Both the position numbers and the translations under genes were made by a program. A DNA stretch of 64,000 bases. Origin: an uncultured Alloprevotella sp. Lineage in GTDB: Bacteria > Bacteroidota > Bacteroidia > Bacteroidales > Bacteroidaceae. The stretch is taken from the NCBI GenBank assembly GCA_944322095.1, contig CALUNU010000009.1, positions 16,183 through 80,182 of the forward strand, read 5' to 3'. This document shows, one piece after another, positions 51,853 to 60,194 of this stretch. Under the pieces are notes generated by a model, which saw only the letters and a list, made by a program, of their open reading frames with translations, was not told where the DNA came from and searched no databases. Position 1 is the stretch's first letter, and the number at the start of each line of letters is the position of its first letter.

Positions 51853-54800
51853 TTATTTTTTAATGGTCAATTCAAACTCCCCTTTATCAAGCCAATAATT
51901 GCCGTCATCGGCCAAAGATTGCTGAACAAGTTCGACGGAGTTTTTGGAAATCGTATTCCCTTCTGCATCAGTTACATCCTCTATGACGAGTGTTTCTTTG
52001 TTTTCATAATAATTTCTCGACAGAGTCACAGCCAAGGAGCCTCGGTTACTGCTGTTGTATATTGCATACAAAGGCCTTGCTTGGTATATTGGAGAATCAA
52101 ATTGACGGCATCCTAAAAACGCAGGAAAGACTGCGATATTTAATGTCGCCGTTGATTTTCCCGGTGTCAATGCGGATTCTGTGACAACTCGCCGTCTATA
52201 ATTATAATCACCAATGTAATTGGCAGTTGACTTCATCTTTGCAATCATTTCTGCAAAGTCAATAACCAAACCTTTCAGGCCCGCGTTAGAAGCAAGATAA
52301 CCAATCATACCACCAACAGCTACTATTGCTTTTTGGTCGTAAAAATATCCTTGACCGTCTGCCGTCGGGAAAAAAGATCCTACACGGTAATCGTTAAGAC
52401 GGATGAGTCTGTCGGGCGATGTCGGAACATATTTTATGAACAACTCGGTAATAGTATCCAGTGACGTGGGACGACCAGCTAAGACTATTATATCACAATG
52501 TTGTGCATAAAGAACTAAGGCCAATTGTTTCATCAGAGGCTCCATTGTCGCTTTTACAATTCCTGCGATTTCTTCAGGATCGTATCTCCATGAAAGTTCT
52601 TCGAAACGAAAACCGAAATGGTATTCGAAATAATCAAGCAAGAAGTCTGCGGGTTTTACATCTGGGAAAATGTCGTCGAAACGATAAAGTTTAGATGGTC
52701 TGTGACAACGCAGTAATTCTAACATAAACTGAGAAATAGGAACTGATATTTGAGTGTTGAAGTCGTTACGACAGCGACGATCCTTAAAACTCATCATCGA
52801 ACTATCAGCGCCGAAAAAGTCGTGAATTAAATTTGAGGCAAATGCTATCTTCTTGGCTCTTTTCTCATCTTCGTCAATAGTTACGCGAATATCTGCTACT
52901 TTATCCTTGTAGATGATGTTGTCTTTTAGGCACGACAATCCAGACAATGCGTCATCGTCCATTGCAAGAATTCTAGTAGTCAGAGCTGCACTGATATTGC
53001 CCATATCAGACTGTCCGTGCTCTTTTCCTTCTATTACGAAATTCTGTACCAAGTTGCGTAAGATATCATCTCCGGCAAGATAAAAGCTGTCCCAGAACAA
53101 AGGCGTAGGGGTTATTCTGCTACGTCCCTGACCTTCGTATTTGTAAGCGCATACCATTATGTCAGTCGTGCCTGCCCCGATATCTACTGTCCCTATTGTC
53201 AAGGCTTTATGAGGATAGCCCTCTGCCGCCATTTCTGGACGGATATGCCCTTTTAATTCGAAGAATTTGTGTATTTCACCACTGTATCTTTGTGCAATTT
53301 CCGCATATAAATATACCAATTGGCAGCATGAAGCTTCGTCGTATGCCCAAGTTTGCGCCCCATCTCTTGCTCCAAGCAATGTTGCAGATGGTATTATGTT
53401 AGGCATTGCTAAGCCGGGCATACACTTTGTTATAGCATCATATGCATCTGCTGCACTTTGACGAAGTCGTATCTGTTCGTTTACAGGCATAGCTGTTGGG
53501 CAAGTGATGATTACATTCCTTATGTAACGTCGACAATCTACGTCGCCCCATTTTTCACGATACTTTACAGAGTTGATTTGAGTGACGGCATGCTGAAATA
53601 TTTCAATTAAGGCAAACGTCATTAGTGATGAACGTGAGTAATGGTGGTTTACCTTTCCAAAATCTATCAATTCATCTTGCCCGTTTTCATCATTTAATCT
53701 ATCTCCTTTGTATGTACCATCTTCTTGAAATAAATCAGATAATGTAGGAACGGAAATATTGTTTGACAACATCACATTAAAAGGATCATCCGTTGTTGTG
53801 AGATTTTCCCATTGTGCTGTTGTTGGCTTAGTATCCCATAAATATCGTTTAGGACTCGAGTAATTGGTATTTTTTTCAGCGAGTCCATCATCCTCTATTG
53901 AGCGATATATTAAATTGCGGGCTTCTTCCCCAATTCGCACAAAACTTTTCCATTGAAACATATCTTCGTCAAGCACGATATCATTACCAAAATCTGCTTT
54001 ACGAAATACGACACGCATATCAAAAGTTTTGTTTTCATATTGAATCCATGGTTTAGAAAGATTACGCAATTCCAGCATTTTCCCTTCTGTAAATCTTCCT
54101 CTTTCAAACAATATTCCACAAGTTCTTGAATTACCAATATCCAAAACTAAATCTACAGGAATCTTAAGATCAGATTTATCATGCAGTGTTACTTCAGGGG
54201 CTCCGCCAGACAAGCGTATGAAGTTTAAGAAATATATATAAAAAGCTTTGTACGCGTAAGATATATCATTCTTAGTCAAGTCGATACCCAATATGGCTGC
54301 TATGTAATCTGAGAAAGAATGAAAGTCCTCACTTGACGACATAAAATCCTTTAGCAAATCAGTCTTGTTACACAGACAAAAATCTGCCTTTTCTTTATCA
54401 ATGTAGGGCCTTAACATTGATAACGGATCATTTGCAGTTTGAGTATCGAACGCCCAAATCAGCCTGTATCGCTCAACTCCCTTCTTTGCTCCTTCACCAA
54501 TTTTCATCATTTTCATTCTACACCATCCCAAAGGAAAGCCATCTGTAACGCCATCAACTTCTTTGTGATACATCGGCATGGGCAACCATTTATCTTGTAT
54601 AAGCTCGAAGGCAGTTGTTTGCATTTGTCCATTCTCAGGAGCTCTCAACCTAAAAGACTGTAAAGAATTGATACTAAACACGCATTCATCATCATCATCA
54701 TAAGTTGTAAATAATGTTGTTTTGCAATCATGCTCCATCATAATCAAGCCCGCCTCATCCAGCTTCTCGCGTCCATTCGGACCACGAACTATTCCATTGT

Positions 54801-55014
54801 CTGCCGTCAACAATTCATCAATGGGTATATATTTATTCTCATTATTGTTATAATATAACAAGTCGAAAATTTTAGTTCCATTGATAAAATCTGTAGTTTC
54901 GCAAAACGAATATTTCAGCGTCCTGCCATTACTCAGCCGTAAAGGCTCAGAAGGATTTATTTCTATTTCTTTTATAATAAAATGAATTCCCGAATTAGCA
55001 ATTAAATGTTCCAT
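51853..55014 (-). CDS. SrfB-like actin/HSP70-fold protein
   Basis: 1053 residues, the first gene of the operon. The HSP70/actin-type phosphate loops are visible: LVLDIGNSRTCGILFE (290-304) and TVDIGAGTTDIMVC (609-622), with the adenosine loop region IIVLAGRPTSLDTI near 865. Length, a 280-residue N-terminal extension and these motifs fit the virulence factor SrfB family. It should bind ATP and may assemble or remodel partners. The neighbour encodes the SrfC-like protein, as in other genomes. No membrane segment. The -7/-33 promoter lies about 420 bases upstream. Confidence 0.75.
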   Translation of the reverse strand: MEHLIANSGIHFIIKEIEINPSEPLRLSNGRTLKYSFCETTDFINGTKIFDLLYYNNNENKYIPIDELLTADNGIVRGPNGREKLDEAGLIMMEHDCKTTLFTTYDDDDECVFSINSLQSFRLRAPENGQMQTTAFELIQDKWLPMPMYHKEVDGVTDGFPLGWCRMKMMKIGEGAKKGVERYRLIWAFDTQTANDPLSMLRPYIDKEKADFCLCNKTDLLKDFMSSSEDFHSFSDYIAAILGIDLTKNDISYAYKAFYIYFLNFIRLSGGAPEVTLHDKSDLKIPVDLVLDIGNSRTCGILFERGRFTEGKMLELRNLSKPWIQYENKTFDMRVVFRKADFGNDIVLDEDMFQWKSFVRIGEEARNLIYRSIEDDGLAEKNTNYSSPKRYLWDTKPTTAQWENLTTTDDPFNVMLSNNISVPTLSDLFQEDGTYKGDRLNDENGQDELIDFGKVNHHYSRSSLMTFALIEIFQHAVTQINSVKYREKWGDVDCRRYIRNVIITCPTAMPVNEQIRLRQSAADAYDAITKCMPGLAMPNIIPSATLLGARDGAQTWAYDEASCCQLVYLYAEIAQRYSGEIHKFFELKGHIRPEMAAEGYPHKALTIGTVDIGAGTTDIMVCAYKYEGQGRSRITPTPLFWDSFYLAGDDILRNLVQNFVIEGKEHGQSDMGNISAALTTRILAMDDDALSGLSCLKDNIIYKDKVADIRVTIDEDEKRAKKIAFASNLIHDFFGADSSMMSFKDRRCRNDFNTQISVPISQFMLELLRCHRPSKLYRFDDIFPDVKPADFLLDYFEYHFGFRFEELSWRYDPEEIAGIVKATMEPLMKQLALVLYAQHCDIIVLAGRPTSLDTITELFIKYVPTSPDRLIRLNDYRVGSFFPTADGQGYFYDQKAIVAVGGMIGYLASNAGLKGLVIDFAEMIAKMKSTANYIGDYNYRRRVVTESALTPGKSTATLNIAVFPAFLGCRQFDSPIYQARPLYAIYNSSNRGSLAVTLSRNYYENKETLVIEDVTDAEGNTISKNSVELVQQSLADDGNYWLDKGEFELTIKK

Positions 55015-55430
55015 GTATATTAATTTTTTAAACCTACGATTAAATACTATTACTTTATTTTGTCATGCTACCGCACATCTAGCTTTGACTATATCTTGAC
55101 GCATAAGCCACATAAACCACATAAACCTTGTATATTTCTATGGGCTTAAGCACAAGAAAAAGAGACTTTTGTTATCAACATTATCTACGGCCTCAACGAA
55201 CCACTTATGTACAGCCCTTAATGATATGGTTTTCTTTTCACTCTGGTTGAAGTGTTTATATATAACAGTCCGTTTTGTATAAAGCCAACAAGTATAGTCG
55301 TAGCTTATATAAGCTAAACTACTAATATTCAATGGTATATATAAATATCCTTTCATGTTAGTCAATTGATCAGTCTCTGCTGATATTTTAAACTATACCT
55401 AATAGCTTATTTTTTTGCATTTTCCCCAAG
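55015..55430. other. Long leader of the Srf-type operon
   Basis: About 415 bases between the promoter and the first large gene. It contains one small open frame (55138-55356, minus strand; next entry) and a repeated CACATAAAC (55110-55130). No terminator or known riboswitch is recognisable. Confidence 0.45.
55138..55356 (-). CDS. Small open frame in the operon leader
   Basis: 72 codons from ATG 55356: MKGYLYIPLNISSLAYISYD, then YKHFNQSEKKTISLRAVHKW and VDNVDNKSLFFLCLSP. No family recognised, codon use is unremarkable and the ribosome-binding site is weak. It could be a leader peptide, a small protein or chance. Confidence 0.25.
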   Translation of the reverse strand: MKGYLYIPLNISSLAYISYDYTCWLYTKRTVIYKHFNQSEKKTISLRAVHKWFVEAVDNVDNKSLFFLCLSP

Positions 55431-55462
55431 CAAAATTAATCTAAAAGCCAAACTCCTCCAAA
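55431..55462 (-). promoter_or_regulatory. Promoter of the Srf-type operon
   Basis: Minus strand TTTG (55459-55462) and TAATTTTG (55431-55438) with a 20-base spacer, a full Bacteroidota promoter. It is the only good one upstream of the SrfB-like gene; no other exact box is seen between 55015 and 55430. Confidence 0.6.
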
Positions 55463-55797
55463 TTTATTCACTAAAAATGCCGCTATCTATCAAGTATTTT
55501 TGCAAAATGTCATTTTGGGGAGCGGCAAAAGTTGTTTAGTCTAACAATGTAAAATCTCAGCTCAAAAGTATAAAATTCACTCTCATCTTCAACTATATAT
55601 ACACTTATGTTTAACTCACCTTTAAACGTAGAGTTTTACATGTAACATATCGAATTGTAAGAAAAATAGAATTGGTGTTTAAGCGGCAGAAAGGCCGTTT
55701 ATCGTTTGTTATTCAGGTTTAAATATGTCTGTTTTGCCGCCCTTTTCATGAATCGAACCAACGGGAAACGGAAGTATTCCTATGCAGCATGCATACA

Positions 55798-56010
55798 TCA
55801 TTGAATGTCAGCGATAAGGCTCTTTAATCGGTACAAACGCTTTTCTGACAATTGAAAGAAGTCGAAAAGTAAGTGCAATTCATTTACACTCAATCGTTTG
55901 GCTTCATGGCGTTGTACCGTCTTTTTTAGCTGTTTTGCGAAATGTCCTCTGTCATGCACAAGACGTTGATTGACAAAGGCTTTCTCCGCAGATGTTACAG
56001 AACGCTTGTA
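55798..56010 (-). CDS. Possible small gene or fragment without a clear start
   Basis: About 70 codons in an open minus-strand frame with protein-like composition (KAFVNQRLVHDRGHFAKQLK, HEAKRLSVNELHLLFDFFQ, LYRLKSLIADIQ). There is no ATG; the only start is TTG, which falls inside a -7-like box TATCTTTG (56017-56024). It may be a fragment of a longer lost gene. Not recognised. The remaining bases from 55463 to 55797 hold nothing that I can name. Confidence 0.3.
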   Translation of the reverse strand, partial: YKRSVTSAEKAFVNQRLVHDRGHFAKQLKKTVQRHEAKRLSVNELHLLFDFFQLSEKRLYRLKSLIADIQ

Positions 56011-56070
56011 TGTGTGCAAAGATATGATTTTTTCTTTGTAAATCCATGATAATTACTCGAATATATTTGT

Positions 56071-56078
56071 TACCTTTG
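56071..56078 (+). promoter_or_regulatory. -7 box before the truncated ATPase
   Basis: TACCTTTG, exact match to TAnnTTTG, 43 bases before the ATG at 56122. Confidence 0.5.
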
Positions 56079-56121
56079 CATTGAGCAAAAATACTTAGTC
56101 CACTGAGTAAAATGTAATAGT

Positions 56122-56223
56122 ATGTATAAACGAGCGGAATATCAAGTAATTACAGATAGGATAAAAGAACCACGGAAGTTCATCCAAGTGGTGATGGGCG
56201 CCCGGCAGATAGGCAAATCTTAG
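56122..56223 (+). pseudogene. Truncated AAA ATPase (DUF4143-type), N-terminus only
   Basis: 33 codons, MYKRAEYQVITDRIKEPRKF then IQVVMGARQIGKS and a TAG. It is the standard start of ATP-binding proteins of the AAA_14/DUF4143 family, cut exactly at the Walker A lysine-serine. Promoter and start are intact. The rest of the gene is not in the window; the adjoining convergent gene begins at 56230. A remnant left by insertion or deletion. Confidence 0.75.
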
Positions 56224-56229
56224 GACTTA

Positions 56230-56742
56230 TCACCTATATTGGTAGTAAATATCTGAAAGCGTATCATAAAATCCCCAACCGCAATTGCTGGCGTTATCAA
56301 GCAATTTCTCTATCCGCTCATAATAAGAGGCTAACAAGCCATGCATGAAAATAAACTTCATGGCTTTGTCGAAGTTGTTCTCCAAGGTCGTGTAATATTG
56401 CTCCCACATGTCGCCAAAGGTCACGGTATATTCGCATCCTTGTTCAATGTAGAACAACATCAGGTCAGCAACACAGGTAGGTTCGGGTTTCAATTTCTGA
56501 AAATCAGAAATGACTTTTCGGCATTTGGCAAAGGACGGTTTTTCTGAGAACCCACGGGTAGGGAAGAACTCCTGCCGGATAGCTTTCTTACATTTCTCCA
56601 ACTCGGCATTACTGTCAGGAGCCAAATAGAACTCCAGATATTCCTTAGCTTCTTTTCGAGCATCATATAGTTCAAGCATAATTTCGATGACTCGTTCTTT
56701 AGGGAGTGATTGCAGGTGTTTCTTTAGTTTTGCTTTTGACAT
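56230..56742 (-). CDS. DUF6155-family protein
   Basis: 170 residues, helical: MSKAKLKKHLQSLPKERVIE, LYDARKEAKEYLEFYLAPDS, and FDKAMKFIFMHGLLASYYER. The opening and the KEYLEFYL-NPD-like motif fit DUF6155, a family of unknown function in Bacteroidota. The stop lies 7 bases from the truncated ATPase. It follows the esterase-like gene by 9 bases on the same strand. Confidence 0.7.
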   Translation of the reverse strand: MSKAKLKKHLQSLPKERVIEIMLELYDARKEAKEYLEFYLAPDSNAELEKCKKAIRQEFFPTRGFSEKPSFAKCRKVISDFQKLKPEPTCVADLMLFYIEQGCEYTVTFGDMWEQYYTTLENNFDKAMKFIFMHGLLASYYERIEKLLDNASNCGWGFYDTLSDIYYQYR

Positions 56743-56751
56743 ATTCGTTCG

Positions 56752-57348
56752 TTATAGGGTTGTTGTATATAATCTTTCCACGAGCGGCACATAATACTTC
56801 CGCACTTCTTCTGCCGTAGGTGTGTGCGCACCGGGGAAGTGATAAGCATGGGTATAGTGTTGCAGAAACAACGGTTCAAAGTGTGCCAAATGGTCATTCT
56901 CTCCGAAGAGTCCCCAGATACGGTCGGTTATTTCCGGTCGGCAATCATCCCATTGATGCGCTTGTATGTCGGCAAACTCGTCTATCAGCGGTTGGTCTAT
57001 CACGAAATGTTGCCGTCCGTCTACTCGTGGTGATTTGTATTCATGCGCACCGATGTGTTCAGAAAGAAAACGGGTCATCTCAAAATGGGGATTACCCAAT
57101 AAGGCAGGCATCTTCAAACGTGATGCTACGATTTGTGCCAAGAAAGAGCCGTTGCTATTGCCAACCAATGCGCTGGGGTGTTCACGCTCGCAAAGGCTTG
57201 TAATGAATGTGAGAGCTTCGCACGGATGAAGAGGAAGGTCTGGCGTGAGGACTTCCGCCTTACCTTCAAATGCCCGCTTCAACGCTTGGGCAGGTGCACA
57301 GCTGCCCGAAGCGAAGAATCCATGTAGGAAAAGGATTTTTGTAGTCAT
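56752..57348 (-). CDS. YqiA/UPF0227-type alpha/beta-fold esterase
   Basis: 198 residues. N-terminal ILFLHGFFASGSCAPAQAL, the nucleophile elbow LVGNSNGSFLAQIVASR (G-N-S-N-G in place of GxSxGG), NPHFEMTRF, the acid region LFGENDHLAHFEP and the catalytic His in HFPGAHTPT. These match the YqiA/YcfP branch of small esterases. Substrate unknown. It is followed by the DUF6155 gene and preceded by the repeat-bearing gap at 57349-57457. Confidence 0.8.
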   Translation of the reverse strand: MTTKILFLHGFFASGSCAPAQALKRAFEGKAEVLTPDLPLHPCEALTFITSLCEREHPSALVGNSNGSFLAQIVASRLKMPALLGNPHFEMTRFLSEHIGAHEYKSPRVDGRQHFVIDQPLIDEFADIQAHQWDDCRPEITDRIWGLFGENDHLAHFEPLFLQHYTHAYHFPGAHTPTAEEVRKYYVPLVERLYTTTL

Positions 57349-57370
57349 CAGTGTTCGTTTTGAAATGTTC

Positions 57371-57438
57371 CAGTATCATTTACAGTATCACTTTTGCTTT
57401 TTTACAGTATCATTTTTTGCTTTGCTGATACTGTAAAA
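57371..57438. repeat. CAGTATCA iterons and hairpin
   Basis: CAGTATCA occurs three times in direct order (57371-57378, 57383-57390, 57405-57412), each with a T-rich or TTTTGC tail, and once inverted as TGATACTG (57426-57433). The last pair forms a perfect 13-bp stem (TTTTACAGTATCA with TGATACTGTAAAA). It lies between the rhuM-like stop and the esterase start; operator or processing site, unknown. Confidence 0.55.
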
Positions 57439-57457
57439 TTCTATTTCCTAATCTCTG

Positions 57458-58486
57458 TTATTTCCCTTTCAACTTTTTCTGTTCTTTCTCAAAACTTTCA
57501 AGGAAATGGATTTCTACAGGTGAAAGCTCGTATTGCGTCCGTTCCTTGAACTTGTCGTATTCTTGATTCGCTTTCTGCTTGGCAAGCTCGGCTGAGATGG
57601 TTCCGGCATGGGTCAGAAGTTCTTTGCCGGAGAGTTTCAGAAAATCATCCAGTTTTTGAATCCAGTCCTTCATATACATCGGCTTGTGCGATTGGGCTTG
57701 GAGTTCGGCGAAGTCAAGATACAAGCTGACAATGCGGTTCAACGTGTCTAGTTCTTCGGGAAACAAGTAATTCTTGGCTATTTCCGCATCCGTGCGTTTG
57801 GGCAATCCGCCCGTCCATGAGGTTAAGCCCATAAAGTCCTTGTTTGCATCCGCCCTTTGGTAGATTACTTCTGCTGCCGTATGTCCGTGAGCCGAGAAGT
57901 GCATCTTGTTTTGTACGGTTTTGAAGAACAACTGCGTAGCTTCCGCCCGTGGGTCATAGTCGATGCTGAGCGCGTAAATCTCCAGCACTTTGCGATAGAA
58001 CACCTTTTCGGATGAGCGAATATCACGGATTCGGCTCAGAAGCTCATCGAAATAATTACCACCTCCTGCACGTTTCAGCAAGTCATCATTCATCGCAAAT
58101 CCTTTGATAAGGTATTCCCGCAGTACCTGTGTTGCCCAAATACGAAACTGGACACCTCGGTGAGAATTGACACGGTAACCTACGCTGATAATCATGTCGA
58201 GATTATAGTAGGCTATATTGCGTTCTACCTTCCTTGTGCCTTCATTTTGAACTGTTGCAAAAAATGCAACAGTTGAATCCGGCTTCAATTCTCCGGACTC
58301 GAACACATTCTTAATGTGCCTCGAAATGGTAGATTTGTTGCGTTGAAACAATTCCGCCATTTGGTCAGCGGTGAGCCACACGGTATCATTAGCAAGTGTG
58401 ACTTCTATTTTTGTCTGTCCGTCCTCGGTCTGGTAGAGGAGGAAGTTGCCTTTCATTTTATCTATATGGCTAATATTTGTCTGCAT
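57458..58486 (-). CDS. RhuM-family protein
   Basis: 342 residues. N-terminal DNA-binding-like part (VWLTADQMAELFQRNKSTISRHIKNVFESGEL), the RhuM core (NIAYYNLDMIISVGYRVNSHRGVQFRIWATQVLREYL split here only by length), and a C-terminal Fic/Doc-like segment (HFSAHGHTAAEVIYQRAD, FMGLTSWTG). RhuM genes are frequent passengers in type I restriction loci; their biochemical role is not settled. ATG 58486 shares one base with the OLD stop (TGATG), so translation is coupled. Confidence 0.85.
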   Translation of the reverse strand: MQTNISHIDKMKGNFLLYQTEDGQTKIEVTLANDTVWLTADQMAELFQRNKSTISRHIKNVFESGELKPDSTVAFFATVQNEGTRKVERNIAYYNLDMIISVGYRVNSHRGVQFRIWATQVLREYLIKGFAMNDDLLKRAGGGNYFDELLSRIRDIRSSEKVFYRKVLEIYALSIDYDPRAEATQLFFKTVQNKMHFSAHGHTAAEVIYQRADANKDFMGLTSWTGGLPKRTDAEIAKNYLFPEELDTLNRIVSLYLDFAELQAQSHKPMYMKDWIQKLDDFLKLSGKELLTHAGTISAELAKQKANQEYDKFKERTQYELSPVEIHFLESFEKEQKKLKGK

Positions 58487-60192
58487 CACTTAAATGCTTT
58501 GTTTATCTTTTTTATTAGAGAATAAAATTCTTTATGAGTTGTATCTTTGTTAATGGGAATCAATTTAAATTCTTCTAATAGTTTCTTTTTGATTTCATTT
58601 TTTGCTGATTTTTGATCTTCTCCAATTGCCATAATTGCTTTTTGGGCTAAATCTGGTTCTTTTGCATATAAAGTACAGTATACAGATTGTGGAATAAGAC
58701 CTTCTATGCATTGTTTTCCAGGGTTTGATATTCCAATGGGAAGGAAATCAACATTTTCTTTAAAACCTATTGATGTAACGGCTTTTTTTACACTATTAAA
58801 CCTGTCCAAATCGACTGTAATGACAACTTTTTTAAATTTCTTTTTAATAAAATTCATCAGAATATTGTTCTTTACATTGTCGGCTCCGTCATAAGGAAAA
58901 ATTTCAATTCCACTTAAAAGAGCGTTTTCTCCATGAATACATTCTTGAAAGAAAAGCATATATTCTTTATCAATATTTCCTTCAACTAAAAGAATCTTTG
59001 AGTTTTCGCTGAATATAATATCCTTCATAGGTCCAAAATCAGATTGATTGACACCAAGCGCGACGGCAAATGGTTCGTACCATTTTTCAGAGTGTGTATC
59101 AATTATATGTGAACACGAGTCTTTACTTCTAGGTTTTGTATTTCTATCTATCAGAATATTGGATTCTGGAGATTTAAAACTTAATAAGTATGGACTGTGG
59201 GTGGTTGTAATTATTTGTATTTGAAATTGATTTGCTAAATCTTGTAAAATCCTCCCAAATTCAGCTTGGGCCTGCGGATGTAAAAAACATTCAGGCTCTT
59301 CAATGATAACAATGGGAGTTATTCTATCAGATTCTGTAGAAGATTGTTGTGCCCTTTTGGCGTTTAATATATTTAAAAAGATTAGAGTCCTATTTCTTGT
59401 ACCACTCCCCCAATCATCTAAGGATACATCAACGCCCTTCTCTTTTAATGAAATATCTATAGTTTCTCTTTCAAAATTTAATCCTTGTGTAGATAGACTA
59501 ACTTCATATTTGTCTTCTAGATTTCCAAGGAGCTCTGTTAATTCAGTTTGGTGATTCTTTAATGACTTTTGAACAATTTTCACAAGTTCATCTTTCTTTC
59601 TGTTGATAGAATCCATATCGGAAGGACTGATGAAATTAGTTACTCTATCCATGCTGTTGTCAAAAGGATTAAAATCTGAGGTCGTCGAATTATGAAAAAT
59701 CAAACAATCTGCGTTTCTTAATCTCTTCAATACTTCTTGCTTCTGATAATCTTCTATCACTTCATTTTCACCTAAAAATATATTATAGGATGATTCGTTT
59801 TTAAATGTTTTTGTATAGTTAATTTGCAAAGTTTCATTCTCTGTAATAGTAAAATTAGTTGTTTTCTTAAAAATTAAATCAGTTAAGAATTTGTATATGG
59901 CCGCATCGCTTTCTTTGTGTATTTCAAATGTCAGCTTGATAGATATGTCTTCTTTAGAATCCTTTTTCCAGCTTGTTATGTCATCTTTCCAATCAAAATT
60001 TTCCACACTAAAAATAGATCCTCCTCTTAATCTAAGCCGCATACCTGGATTAAGGATTCCACGTATAGCACGAATAACATTGGATTTACCTGCATTGTTT
60101 TTGCCGCTAATGGCTGTATAAAAGCCATTAAAGTTTAGCTCGACATTTTCCAGTGTACGATAATTGGTCGCAATAATTTTTTTTATAATCAT
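58486..60192 (-). CDS. OLD-family ATPase/TOPRIM nuclease
   Basis: 568 residues. Walker A GKNNAGKSNVIRAIRG at about 30, signature-like DDWGSGTRNRTLIF, Walker B IVIIEEPECFLHPQAQ, then a C-terminal TOPRIM domain with ILLVEGNIDKEYM and VVITVDLDRF, the metal-binding acidic residues. OLD nucleases (P2 Old, GajA of Gabija) act in phage defence. It lies between hsdR (gap 2 bases) and rhuM, with no UvrD-like GajB partner, so it is a class 1-type stand-alone OLD in a restriction operon. Confidence 0.88.
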   Translation of the reverse strand: MIIKKIIATNYRTLENVELNFNGFYTAISGKNNAGKSNVIRAIRGILNPGMRLRLRGGSIFSVENFDWKDDITSWKKDSKEDISIKLTFEIHKESDAAIYKFLTDLIFKKTTNFTITENETLQINYTKTFKNESSYNIFLGENEVIEDYQKQEVLKRLRNADCLIFHNSTTSDFNPFDNSMDRVTNFISPSDMDSINRKKDELVKIVQKSLKNHQTELTELLGNLEDKYEVSLSTQGLNFERETIDISLKEKGVDVSLDDWGSGTRNRTLIFLNILNAKRAQQSSTESDRITPIVIIEEPECFLHPQAQAEFGRILQDLANQFQIQIITTTHSPYLLSFKSPESNILIDRNTKPRSKDSCSHIIDTHSEKWYEPFAVALGVNQSDFGPMKDIIFSENSKILLVEGNIDKEYMLFFQECIHGENALLSGIEIFPYDGADNVKNNILMNFIKKKFKKVVITVDLDRFNSVKKAVTSIGFKENVDFLPIGISNPGKQCIEGLIPQSVYCTLYAKEPDLAQKAIMAIGEDQKSAKNEIKKKLLEEFKLIPINKDTTHKEFYSLIKKINKAFK

Positions 60193-60194
60193 AT

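Noticed and set aside
55138..55365. TTG-initiated longer version of the leader frame
   Set aside because: The ATG at 55356 is the better start; the TTG adds three residues without support.
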